Source: Tribonema minus
Taxonomy: Eukaryota > Sar > Xanthophyceae > Tribonematales > Tribonemataceae
Reading direction: 5' to 3'
Length of the DNA stretch: 64,000 nucleotides
Assembly: GCA_017506865.1 (NCBI GenBank)
Contig: JAFCMP010000060.1
Span: forward strand, 124,001 to 188,000
Under the pieces are notes generated by a model. It did not search any database. It saw nothing but the letters and a program-made list of their open reading frames with translations, and was not told the DNA's origin. A program made the position numbers and the translations under genes. Below, piece by piece: positions 44,039 to 54,650 of this stretch (position 1 is the stretch's first letter; each line of letters begins with the position of its first letter).

Positions 44039-46200
44039 GCGCACGCAACCTCGCACCCCCCTTGCGCTCACCGGATGCGCTTGTCGGAGCCTACGAACGG
44101 CGCGTCAGCGAGCGGCGCGTCGACGTCCGCGGCGCCGCCGCCGGGGCGCGCGCCGAGCGCCGCCGCCGCCGCCGCCACCACCGCGTCGTGCTCCACGGCG
44201 CCCGCCGCCGCGACGACGGTGCGCGGCCCCGTGTAGAAGGCGGACGCGAAGGCGGCGACGTCGTCGGCGCTGAGCGCTGACACGGTGGCGGGGGTGCCGA
44301 GCACGGAGCGGCCGAGCGGCGAGCCGAGGAAGGCGGCGTCGTGGAGGTGGTCCAGGAGGTGGTCCTCGGGGCGCAGGCGCGCGCCTGGGGGGGTAGGGGT
44401 GGGGTTTTGGGGTGGGGGGGGGTCAGCCGCTGTTTGAGTTTGAGTTGTCGTAAGCGTAAGGGGGGGGGGGGGGGGGGGGGGGGGGGTCAGGCAATGTTTG
44501 TGTTTGTGGTTTGCCGACTGCCAGGGGGTGCTGGGTGGTTGGAGTAGTGAGATGCAATTGTGCAGTGTAGTGGTGGCGAAAGGGGCTGCTCGGGGGGCAT
44601 GCGGGGCGCCTGGTAGTGGGGGGGGGAGGGGGAGGGGGAGCGTACAGAAGTAGAGTGTGTCGCTTGTGCTGCCAGAAGTGCAACGAAGTCTGTGTGGCAC
44701 TGCAACGTTGAAGTTCTGGCATTTGCACCGAGGCGCACGGGCATTGCGAGTGCACAGGAGTACACTGCGCTACAAAACGCCAGACGCACATCGTAGCAGA
44801 TTCTGTGAGGTGCCGCCGGCGCTGTGAACGGTGGTTGTGGCGCTTGCAGACGCTCGCACAGTGACAGCGAGCATCGCAGACATGACAGCAAGGCGTAGAG
44901 GCTGCGGCCAAGTACTAGAAGCGAGGGGCGCGTTAGCAGGCCTGGGCACTGGTGTCGAATGATCTGAGTGATATTCAATGATACGGGCAAGACCTCTCAT
45001 GCCGCCATGGTGAGTGAGTGAGTGAGTGAGTGAGTGAGTGAGCGAAGTGAGAGAGTGAACAACTGCTGAGTCACTGCCCGCAAGCAGTACGCCTGGCGGC
45101 GGCCTTAGCCCCCTAACAGTGGTGATAGCGGCGCCGGCACAAAGAGTTGTGGCATCCGCACCAAGCAGCGGTCAGCTTCACGGACGTCCCTATGAACGCA
45201 TACAGGACCGAGCCGACCGGATCAACCGCAGAGCGCGCTTGCGCTGTCTCGCGGCACGGGCGCGCACCTTCCAGGTCGCACAGCACCTCGCCCTTGGCGG
45301 CGGCGACGGCTGCGGCGCCCGCGTTCGCGGCGGACGCGGCCTTGGCCAGCACCGCGAGCGCAGCGTTGACGTCCTTGCGCGCGACCGTGGCCCTGAAGAT
45401 CGTCGTCTCGCGCCTTGCCTCCGCGCTGAAGTGGCCGCCCATCGCCGCCACCTGTGGAGCGACGAGGCAGGAGAGCGCGTGTGCGCGTAGCGGAGGCGGT
45501 GAGACACCGCTTGTTTCCGATGCATCGCGCGCGCAGGTGAATGTTTGTAAACAGCGTGCCATGTAGTCTGCGTACGCTGGTCCGGCGTACCGGAGACCAG
45601 CAGGCGTACCGGAGACCAGCAGTGACTTGATTGCGTAAATGGGGCATGTGGTGGTCGTGCCCTGGAGGCTGCGCATGGGACTGGCAGCGCGCGACGCCTC
45701 AAGGAGGTATGTGGCATGCTATAGCACAGAAGTGGTGCCAGCAGCGCTTCGCAGATGGAAGGCAGCAGACTCAAGATGCGAGTCATTGAGCAAGCCAGTC
45801 GTCAGTTGCGGCAACATGACGCCAGCGTGCGTCTTTGGGGTCACCGGCGGCTGGGAGCAGCAGCGATCGGCCCGCGCTGCAGCTCCCCCCCTGTCCCCCT
45901 GCCCCTCGGGGCACCAGACTCGCACAGTGCATGGAGGAATGAGCAGCCGTCAGAGGTTCTGTGAACCGTAATGAATGCTGGTCAGAGCGGTGGCTCCAGC
46001 GGAGCGCTGCCGCTTTGTTAATAGCGCACTTCTGGCGCGCTCCGGCGCCCGCATCCACCTGGGCCAAGTTGGCAGCTGCCGCTTCGCCGACAACTCCGTG
46101 CCGCGAAACAAAATGAAAGAGCCATAGCATCTGCATCTGCTCTGAAAACATGTACCGCAATTTCGAGTACAATGGCCACAATACTCGTATCCGCTCTTCT

Positions 46201-46238
<38 letters not shown>

Positions 46239-47653
46239 CGCATTCTCGCGCGCCGCTGCGCACACGGCGCACGCAGGCGCCACGCAGCGCTGCTCAAACA
46301 ACGAGTGCACGCGCTACACACACACACGAACGCGAGCTCGCACCCCCCCCCCCCCCCCTCCCTCAGCACTGCGCCGCGCGCCGCATGCACACCCCCTACT
46401 GTATGTACCTCCTTGGCCTGGCCGGCGAAGGCGAGCTTGCCGAGCACGGCGCACGTGCCGGCGGCGGCGTCGCTCTCCATGCGCGTGCCCGCGTCCACGG
46501 CAATGCTCAGGCTCGCCAGCTCGCCGCCGCGCGCCTCCGTCGCGACGCGCACGCCGTTGTCCAGGCGCGTCATCTGCGCGCACGGCGGCGGCGGCGGCAG
46601 CGGACGGCGTGGGACGGTGCAGAGATCAGTAGCGCGGTTTGCGGCGCCGGAAGCGGCGCTGGAGCGTGCAGAGGCGTGGACTGACGTGACACGAGCGACT
46701 CCGCTGTGGTGGCGAGACTGCCCTTGTGACGTTTGTGTAGGCACATGCAATGTGGGGCATGTAGGTATTGTGAGCCGTCAGGAGAATCGGAGCCCGGGGT
46801 TTGGGTCAGCGAGGCGAGCCGCTTGGCGCGGGCATGGTGGTGTGAGTGGTGCGCACGCATGGTTCACTGACTGTGAGCGTTGCGATGCCTGGAATGCCTC
46901 GCCTGAGCTCGAGCGGCGCCGGTCGCGTTGCTTCGTTGTGCAAAATGTGTATCAGCACAGTACGGTCGCCAAAACGCTACATCAACGAGAATCGCAGAAG
47001 CGCGTGTGCTGCCATCATGTGCCTGCCGCAAGTGGGGGGTGCACATGATGATGGGTTGATCTTCCGCTGGCAGCCTTAGCAGGGGGCATGGGAGCGGTCA
47101 CCTGAGGTGCTTCCTGGCATTGAGGCTGTAGGGCACCAAAACATCACATGCTTGACTCGTCATGCAAACATTGTGCATATTGCAGAATCACAAGGCAGCA
47201 TAGCTGGCTTACTCACCCAGGCATGCAATGAGTATTGCTCACACAGGTGAATAGCGTGATTCCGTGCACCAGTGTGGCATTGCATGCGCTGGGCACGGTG
47301 TCGCAACGAGTTTTAACACATTGTTGCACAAACGCTGGTCTCACGGCAATCTCGTCGCAGCATCACCTCCCTCACTCAGCTCTCACCTCGGTACCTGGTG
47401 CATGCAGCACCGAAGGAGGAAAGTGAATCTCCGCCGCGTGCGCCGTTGCCATGGTCCTGCTAGCCACTCCCTGCCTGCCCACGGCCTGCAACGCAATAAA
47501 GTCAAGCACGCAAGCCACTCTCAGCGCCAACTCGTGCTCCAAATCTCTGCTGCTGCATCCCGTTGGCGCACACACGCTGGCACTCACACGCACCTGAGCG
47601 ATATGCCTGCCGCATGCCCTGGAGGCCGCGGAACGCATCAGCGATGCGGCCAT
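41079..47653 (-). CDS. UQCRC1: Cytochrome bc1 core protein 1 / MPP-beta-like M16 subunit
   Basis: Eight exons join in phase: 47653-47594, 47485-47387, 46573-46409, 45451-45268, 44384-44072, 43870-43543, 42657-42463, 41165-41079 (476 residues, the family length). Exon 1 encodes a mitochondrial presequence (MAASLMRSAASRACGRH). Then follow APGTEMTRLDNGVRVATEA, DAGTRMESDAAAGT, MGGHFSAEARRETTIFRATV, GSPLGRSVLG, GKTALKTQLMLATAAP and a C-terminus of VGPIFELPDYNWIRRRSYWL. All of these align with MPP-beta/core 1. The zinc motif HxxEH is replaced by CAVLGK, so the protein cannot be an active M16 peptidase. This is why I favour the structural core subunit of complex III. In plants and some protists core subunits retain peptidase activity, so a separate active MPP-beta should exist elsewhere. 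The intron between exons 3 and 4 has a (CTG)11 tract, and the next one a (GTGA)n tract. Confidence 0.82.
42255..42345 (-). repeat. Duplicated 3' edge of bc1 core exon 7
   Basis: The copy reads LFARLDALTTGDVRDTVNEF against LFARLDALSTSDVRNTVNEF in the true exon, both followed by VNDQ and a gtgcg donor. It lies about 200 bases downstream of the real donor (42463). It has no pyrimidine-tract acceptor of its own, as the bases before it are G-rich, so it is probably not an exon in its own right. Confidence 0.85.
45010..45050 (+). repeat. (GTGA)n microsatellite
   Basis: About ten tandem tgag units lie in the intron between exons 4 and 5 of the bc1 core gene. On the transcript strand it is a CTCA-rich pyrimidine tract. 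Confidence 0.85.
46203..46235 (+). repeat. CTG microsatellite
   Basis: Eleven uninterrupted ctg units lie in the intron between exons 3 and 4 of the bc1 core gene. Confidence 0.85.
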
Positions 47654-47839
47654 GATGAGCTGCAGCTGAAGCACGAGCTCCAAAGTGTACACAGCACCCA
47701 ATACATACCCATCAGAGTTGAAGTTGGAAGTTCACTTCGCTTCATATCTCCCAGCTGAGGAACTGGCGCATGCGATACCGACGTGGAGTTGATGCGGCAT
47801 AGCCGACCTCCAACATGCCGTAGCCGAACTACCCTCTGT

Positions 47840-48640
47840 GGCCCACATGCTGAAACCGGCTACATGCACACGCAGGCGGTACTACATCGGCGTGTTGCAT
47901 TCCCTTTGAGCAGGTGACAGTAGGGCTGTCAACGGAGTGAAACGACGTCCCCTGCACCAGGCACATGGTGAAGACAAGGAGCACGATAAGTGCTCGAACT
48001 ATATGCCGCACCTGTGAGGGATCTCGACCAGAACTGTTCCGAGGTCTTTACACAATGAACAAGCACCTCATGTCTGCTGTGCCCAGACCAGGTAAGCAGC
48101 AGTGACCGCACCGCCGAGCTTACACCCGACTCACCAGCCCGTGCACACCACCTGATATCTCTGGCGGCGCCAAGCTGCGCACCGCAAAGATCAACTACTC
48201 CATCTACCGGGCCAGGAGGGCTGCCGGAGACTTCAACACCGCCTGAAGCCCTCCTGACCCGGTAAACGGACATGTTGATTTTGGCCGTGCGCAGCTTGGC
48301 GCCGCCGGCAATATCATCAGGTGGTAACTGAGCACCGGCTGGTGAGTCAGGTACAAGCTCGGCGTGAGGTCACTCGTGCTGACCTGTGCCCAGGCGCAGC
48401 ACAAACGAGGTGGCGTAGTTGTTCATCTTGGAAACCTCGGTGTAGTGAAGCACGAGATCACTCCCAGTACGGTGGGGCATGTGCTTGAGCGCCTCATCGT
48501 CCTCCCCTTCTTCACCATGTGTCCCCGTGCAACGGATGTTGATTGTCTCTCTGCTGACAACTCTACTGTCAACTGCGTTGCACAGCACCTGAGCAACCCA
48601 ACGACGGCCGTGGGGCGCTTGTGCCAGGGCTTCTTCTGCG
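47840..48640. repeat. Imperfect inverted repeat with ~400-bp arms
   Basis: The left arm (about 47840-48232) and right arm (about 48235-48640) are diverged reverse complements meeting almost without spacer near 48233. Matching blocks include ggcggcgccaagctgcgca, cttcaccatgtg, tgtgcccag and ctcaccagcc. Read inward, both arms encode related sequence (DISGGAKLRTAKINYSIYR on the left, DIAGGAKLRTAKINMSVYR on the right) with breaks in both. This indicates an old head-to-head duplication of a coding unit. Composition and position beside a Helitron fragment suggest a transposable element. Confidence 0.75.
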
Positions 48641-48719
48641 TGGGAATTCCTTCTCGCCGCACTGTGAGACGCTGCAGTACGCACTGCTGTTTTTTCGTGG
48701 CAGCAGCGGATATGCGAAG

Positions 48720-49180
48720 GGATGTCTCATCGACGGTATCGAGGGTGCACACACAGCTTCGTATCTGGCCGTGGCAAGGATGTCAAGTTTGTGACATCAT
48801 GCAGGCAGAGGCTGCTTATCAGCCAGAGCTTCAGCGTGTTCTCAAGGCTGGCACAGGTGTGGGCATGTGACATGTACTCAAGACAGACTCAAGCATTTTG
48901 CGACTGAAAAATGTCACAAGCCGACATGCACGGGCTGCTGTATTTGACATACTCCGAGTTGTTGAAAATGGTGACAGAGCAGGCGTAAGACCAACTTGCT
49001 GCCACGCAATTTCCATGGTCGTCCAGAGAACCGTGATCGGAAGACCAAGGAAGCACTCATAGTTGTGGTTAGGCGTGTGAAGAAGCATTTGATGATCAGC
49101 ATGACAAGCAATCCCAACTGGCCTGCAATAGAAAGCCAACTGAGGGCGCATTACCGTGCGCTGAACATTAGCCCTTAGGG
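48720..49180 (+). mobile_element. Helitron Rep-domain fragment
   Basis: The plus-strand frame at 48996-49178 reads LPRNFHGRPENRDRKTKEAL and then KHLMISMTSNPNWPAIESQL. This matches the Helitron-like N-terminal region, whose hallmark is LFITMTCNPNWPEI after LPxSFxGSPR. Just upstream, another frame carries RLAQVWACDMYSRQTQ and, beyond a stop, KMSQADMHGLLY. These match the Helitron block LFQQYxVDxYxxxExxRLxxIRxNQ. Frames are interrupted, and I see no helicase domain downstream, so it is a degraded partial copy. Element ends were not found. Confidence 0.55.
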
Positions 49181-50811
49181 CTAGGGTGAGCCCAGGTTGT
49201 ATCATACCTTTTGTGTCACTGCGATGGTGATCATCTTTGTGGTAATCGCATACTGTCGCTGCAGCAGAGCAGCGCCCTGCATATTGTCGTTGCGGCACTT
49301 TCTTCCTGTGGGCGTTCAGTTTTCCTGTTGCCCAGCATGACACGCACTGGCTGGCATCTTTCATGCGTGAACAGTTTACGGTTGAATGATGGTGTTTGCC
49401 GCTTCAATTGCTGATATTAGTGTTGATGTGTTCATCGAACATGTGGCAGGATATAAAATTAGCACACCATAATAAACAGTTGGTCTGCCGTCCAGAAACC
49501 AGAGAACATGTGTGATAAATACAGTCCATGTACAGAACATTGACATTGAGGTATGCACACGTCTTGTACATGCCAATGTGAAGCCACAGACAGGCGTATG
49601 GAGTGAGGGGCTGATGCGTGCATTAAAGTGCATAACATACATGTGATGCTTTTGTCGCACTGTGAGAGGGCGACACCTTCAAGCGAACATGTTGCGGGCA
49701 CCAGTGCTGCATCGAGGCCGCAGAGCACAGTGCAGCGTACACCGGTTCCTGATGAAGCACTGCAACTGTGCACTGATGGTGTCGTCGCTGAGCGACAGCG
49801 TCAGTGGAGGCCTTCATTGACGTACATACTTCGAAGTATGTAATTAAAGATGCAACAGACATCCGCAATGAAACGCCGCACTCACGACATCATGCATTTC
49901 CCAAGTTGTTTGGTCCACTGAGAGGTGAGCAGGCCTTAAATGATGCCTACATTACGTGCACTCTGCACACAATTGCATTCATACATCACAGCACATGTCG
50001 ACAGATGTGCCGCCATCATTCAATGCACGGTCATAGTCAATTTCACGATGCGTGCTGCTACACATCACTAGTCCACCAGCACCATAGGGATGCTGCCAGA
50101 AGCGATCGTTCCAAGCACGAGACTGACGCACCGTCTCAGAGCAAGCACCAGCACAACAACATCAAGTTCAAAACACTCCACGCCTGATGACTGCAAATGA
50201 GGCGGTTGTTTCGTATTACCATATAGTATGTGCGGTACCCATGCCATCGCTTCTCGGCACGGGCAACGTCCGGCGCACTCCCTCTAAAGTGTTACAACAG
50301 ACATGCACGCGGCGCTGCGCTGCGCACCGGATGGACGGACGCTCGCTGGCACGTCACACTTGAAGTTGAAGGTGCCGCGCCGCCGCCCAGGCAATGCACA
50401 GTAAATCACGGCCCGCAGCGGCGCAGCTGGTCCCGCAGAGCGCTGCTATTGCCAGCACTGCAGCTCGCTTGAGGCATATGTGCCGCATTACAGCGCGCAT
50501 CACACACAAAGCCCCCCTCCTTCCCCCCCCCTGTCCCCCTCGGCGCCGCCCCCCTTAAGTCAGCGCGCGCGCTGCCTGCGGCAAGCATTTACCACTCATG
50601 TATGGCGTGCACGTACAAGAAATTATCTCTTCCCGCGCCCCCCCCCTCCTCCTTGGGACACTGGAGCCGCCGACGCAGCAGCAGCAGCCATCGGCTTGCT
50701 GCAGTTCTGTCGAGGCACCTGGCAGCAGTTGAACATCGCTGCCCCCCCCGCTGCCCCCTTCCCCACATACACCCTCCATCTCCTGTTGAAGTTGCATTCT
50801 TAAGTTGCAGT
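49181..50811. other. Intergenic region right of the Helitron fragment
   Basis: Composition is near-balanced to AT-leaning until about 50230 and then returns to GC-rich with C runs. No intact gene is supported. More decayed Helitron sequence may extend to about 50190, but I could not recognise helicase motifs. Confidence 0.4.
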
Positions 50812-53611
50812 TCAGATGCTGATGTCGGCGTCAGACTCCTCTTCGTCGTCGCAGGAGAGGTCAATGTCCATGGTGGCGACGGCGCCGAACTGCTTGGATG
50901 TGAACTTGCTCCGGACGGCCCTGGCGTGCACAAAGAAAAGATTGCAGAGGCACCGCCGAGGTCAGTCAGAGAGACGACGACTGCGGTGACTGCAGGAGTT
51001 GTTTACGATCATGGTCTGGGTGCGTGCGTCCTTGTGACTGTGCCGCGGCAGCAGCAGCCGGTTGTGACAGCGTGCTGGCCATCAAGGCGCCTGTAATTCA
51101 TCGCCCGCCGCTGCTGCTGCGGCGGGCAGTCCCCGCGGTAACGACGCGGCGCACCACTGTGAGCAACCGCCGCCGCGCGCGCTGCTTGACCGACTGAAGT
51201 AATATCTACTCGTCCGCGAGGCGCAGTGCCGCCTACGCGACTGCACATTCATCGCCGCAGCGCGCGCGCGCGCCCTTGCCGGGCCCCGCAACGCGCCCAG
51301 CGCGCTTTGAAAATTGGCGAGCGTCATGGAGGCGCGTGCAGCGGCGCGCGCACGCAGCGTCGTCGCCTGCGCAAGCACAAGCACCGTCCGCGCACGGCGA
51401 GCAGCGGCGCAAGCGCGATGCAACAACGCTCAACACCAAGCCTCACCCAGAGGTGACCTCTGTTTGACTCCCAGTGCGCGGCAGCGCGCGCGGTCAATAG
51501 CAGCGGCCGGCACACACTGCGCGCGCTACTCACTGCATCAAGTCACGACCTACCGCTGACATACGGCGCATCGCGCCGCTGCGCCGCTCGGCGCGCACGG
51601 TCAATGACAGCAGCGCTCCACCACCTACACGCACACGGCGCACGCGCGCGCGCGCACGACAACTCAAGACTCGCGACTCACTTGAGGTCGCCGCACGCCG
51701 CCATGAGCTCGCACGTGTCGTGCAGGCACGCGCGGCGAGCTACGAGACGACACTCATGACTCGCGACTCACTCAAGGTCGACGACACTCACGACTCGCGA
51801 CTCACTTGAGGTCGCCGCACGCGGCCATGAGCTCGCACGTGTCGCGCAGGCACGAGGCCAGGTCCGCCTCGACGTAGCCCGTGTACTTCTCCAGCGTGGG
51901 CGACCACGCGTTGCGGCCGAGGTTGCGCCGCGCGAGGTAGATGGCCGCGCACGCCGCGACGGACGGCAGGTGGCGCAGCATGCGCGCCTCCTGCAGCATG
52001 CGCTCCGCGACGTAGCACGAGAGCTGCACGATGCGGCTGCGGCAGTGGGGGGGCGAAGGAATGAGCGGTGAGGGGGGTTGACACAAGCTGCTAGTAGTTG
52101 GGAGATGAATTGTAATTATTGTAGAAATAATGAAATGAACCAGGTGGCGCAGCTTGCGCTCCGCGACGTAGCACGAGAGCGGCTGCGGCGGCGGGGGGCG
52201 GGGGAACGAGAAGAGGGGTTGACACAAGCTACTGGTAGTCGGGAATGAATGTTTATGGATACATTTATGAAGAGGAAATCGTGGATAAAGAATAATCAGC
52301 CAGCGCCAGCCAGTCGCAGCGATGCATCATGTGCCCTCTGCACGGCCCGCGCCTAGCAGCGCGCGCGCCTCTAGCGGCGCGCGCTGTTCGACATCAAATC
52401 GCGCAGGGGCATTGGCAGGCAGTGTCGCTTGAGTACTCACGCGCGAGGCGCAACGGCGCGCCGATCGCGCACATTCTGCCGGCGGCGCTGCCTGTCAAAT
52501 CTGCCACTACAGGCGGCCCCGCCCCGGCACGGCAGCAGCAGCAGCGCGCCGCGCGCCGCGCGTCCCTCAACCACCAAACAAAAATACGGTGCTCACCTGG
52601 CCGCGAAGCCAAGAAAAAAATACGTCACTCATCGGTCCGCAACAAGTACACGTCAGTCACCGGGCCACGGAACCAAGAACACAAGTAAATCAAACACGTT
52701 ACTCACCGGTCTGCGTGCGCCGCCTTGAGGTAGCGCAGCAGGAAGCAGTACGTCGTCGGCACGGTGATGCGGAACTCGAGGCGGTTGAGCATCTCCGTCT
52801 CCATGTCCAGGATCTGCTCCTTGGTGTACGCCTTGTCCGTCATGTAGACGAGGTCGCGGATCTCGGGGGGGTAGATCTCCTCGTACTTGGACGCGAGCAG
52901 CAGCGCCGTGACGCCGACGAGCTGCAGGTTGCTGCGCGTGACGGCGGGCGTGAGCGCGAGGTAGCGCGCGATGACGTACACCGTGAGGTACAGCGTGTCG
53001 GGGACGAGGCGGAAGCGCAGGTGCACCTCCACGAGCCAGTCCACAAGGATCGCGAACATGCGCGCGCTGACGTGCTCCTGGTCCTCTATCGCCGCGGGCG
53101 ACAGGCGCGTCACCTGCTCCTGCGCGCGCAGGTACGAGTACAGATCCTCCACGTACTCCGTCACCGCCAGGGGCTCCTTCCTGTCCCGCTCGTCGATGTC
53201 GTTGGCGGAACGCGCGGACGGCACCACTGCGCCCCCCGAGGACGGGCCTGCTGCTGCGGCCTGGGACGCCCCGGCTCTGGCAGCTGAGGCCTTCGCAGCC
53301 CCTGCGGAACCCGCCTGCTGCTGTGCCGCCGCCGCAGCAGGCTTGGATGCAACCGCCGCACTCGAGTGAGGCGCCTGCTGCTGAGCATTCTCTGAGGAGG
53401 AGGACGAGCGTGCCTCTCGGCTCTTGCTGCGTGTGGCATAGACCTTCGTGGGGTGCCCAGACTGCTTGCCCCCGCCGTTGTTCTGCTTGTGCACATCGTT
53501 GGTTATATCCCCAAGTGCGGCCCTCCTGGGAGCTGCAGCCTTGCCGCCTGCCTGGGCTGCGGGCATGTCGGTCGAGTTAGTGTTCTGGCTGGCCCTCCTC
53601 TGGTTTAGCAT
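50812..53611 (-). CDS. CCNB: B-type (mitotic) cyclin
   Basis: Three exons, 53611-52707, 52036-51806 and 50920-50812, join in phase to 414 residues. The N-terminus has a destruction box, RRAALGDITN (29-38), matching RxALGDIxN, followed by a KR/Ser/Ala-rich disordered region. The cyclin box starts near 150: EYVEDLYSYL, RMFAILVDWLVEVHLRF (MRAILVDW signature), LVGVTALLLASKYEEIYPPE, then YTKEQILDMETEMLNRLEF. Exon 2 supplies the second cyclin fold (SCYVAERMLQEARMLRHLPS, AACAAIYLARRNLG). Exon 3 adds AVRSKFTSKQFGAVATM and an acidic end. Such cyclins activate CDK1 at G2/M and are destroyed by APC/C through the D-box. Intron 2 carries duplicated copies of exon-2 donor sequence and intron 1 a copy of its acceptor edge. 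No defect is visible in the protein. Confidence 0.9.
51680..51782 (-). repeat. Copies of the 3' edge of cyclin exon 2
   Basis: Segment 51680-51730 repeats the exon-2 end and donor (actcacttgaggtcgccgca, then catgagctcgcacgtgtcg). A second, shorter copy at about 51760-51780 keeps only the donor edge. Both lie downstream of the real donor at 51806, and gactcgcgactca links the units. Confidence 0.85.
52133..52245 (-). repeat. Copy of the 5' edge of cyclin exon 2
   Basis: The block gcgctccgcgacgtagcacg and the following G-rich and ttgacacaagct sequence occur both at the real acceptor (52008-52095) and here, about 125 bases upstream in the transcript. The copy encodes SCYVAERKLR against SCYVAERMLQ. 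Confidence 0.85.
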
Positions 53612-54650
53612 GGTGTGTGCTTCGGTGGCCTACTGCACCTTGCCGTGCCAGAATTGTGCAGCTGCTCGTGAGTGCCAGTTGTCGTTTGCGTGCTTGTCTG
53701 GCCAAAGAGGTCACTAGCGGCGCTGCTGGTCACTGCTACCGCACTCTGATGCTGCGATACCGTGGCCGCTGCTTGCACACACCCCAGGCTCCTTGTTGTG
53801 TGCTGTATTCGTGCAGTGTGCTGTACGTGAGAGTGCCTGTTTTTGACCAGCGCGACCTAATGCATCAACGGCGTCTTTTTTTTTGACGCGCATACCTACA
53901 GTACGATCTGAAGGCTTTGAGATTTCTGGCACATGCATATGGGTATGTGTCGTGCAAACAGATTTGTCAGCAGCAGATATACTCTTTATTTGTTGAGACT
54001 ACAACATGGTCTTCCAACGTGTGCGGCACCTCATTCAGCTGGTCCCTCCGTCAAACGCTGATTGACTGCAAGAGCAGTTGTTCACTGGTCTAATGTTGCG
54101 TTGTTGAGCATATGGAGTGCTGAAAGCAACATCACATACAGCTGCTCAATATGCAAACGCACAGCACTCTACAAGCAGGCCTGCATGTTGACCGCAATGA
54201 TGGCTACTTGGACAGGAACATGAATCAATGAAGAGAAATGCCCATGATCTGAAGTGTGTAGCGTTGCCCACATGTGTTGGCGAATTTTGTGCATGTGCGG
54301 CACGGTCACAGAGCACATGAGCAATCGATATGCCAAAGGCAGCAGCAACTTGCAGATCGTTGCATTGAAACGCTGTGACTGTTGTCAGGACACATGCGCT
54401 AATGCATGCCACTACCATGTGTCGCCAAATAAATGCAAGTGACAGTGACAGTACATACATGAAGTGCTGATCAGGCAAAGCGCACAGCGATTGACGTGTC
54501 CGCGACGACGGCGTTGCAGAACACAACTTCCATTTCATGACCAGCACAGCAACATCTAAACCCATGGCGAGTGCACCAGCGCTCAATAGGCACGCGCACA
54601 GCAGCTCCGCACGCAGCCACACAACAGCCCCACACGCGCACAAGCACAAT
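53612..54650. other. Intergenic region
   Basis: The flanking genes are both on the minus strand. The stretch is AT-leaning around 53900-54470 and holds no exon I can support. Cyclin regulatory sequence should lie at 53612 upward. Confidence 0.4.

Noticed and set aside
49800-50190. Continuation of the Helitron protein (helicase part)
   Set aside because: No Walker A or other helicase motif could be read in any frame.
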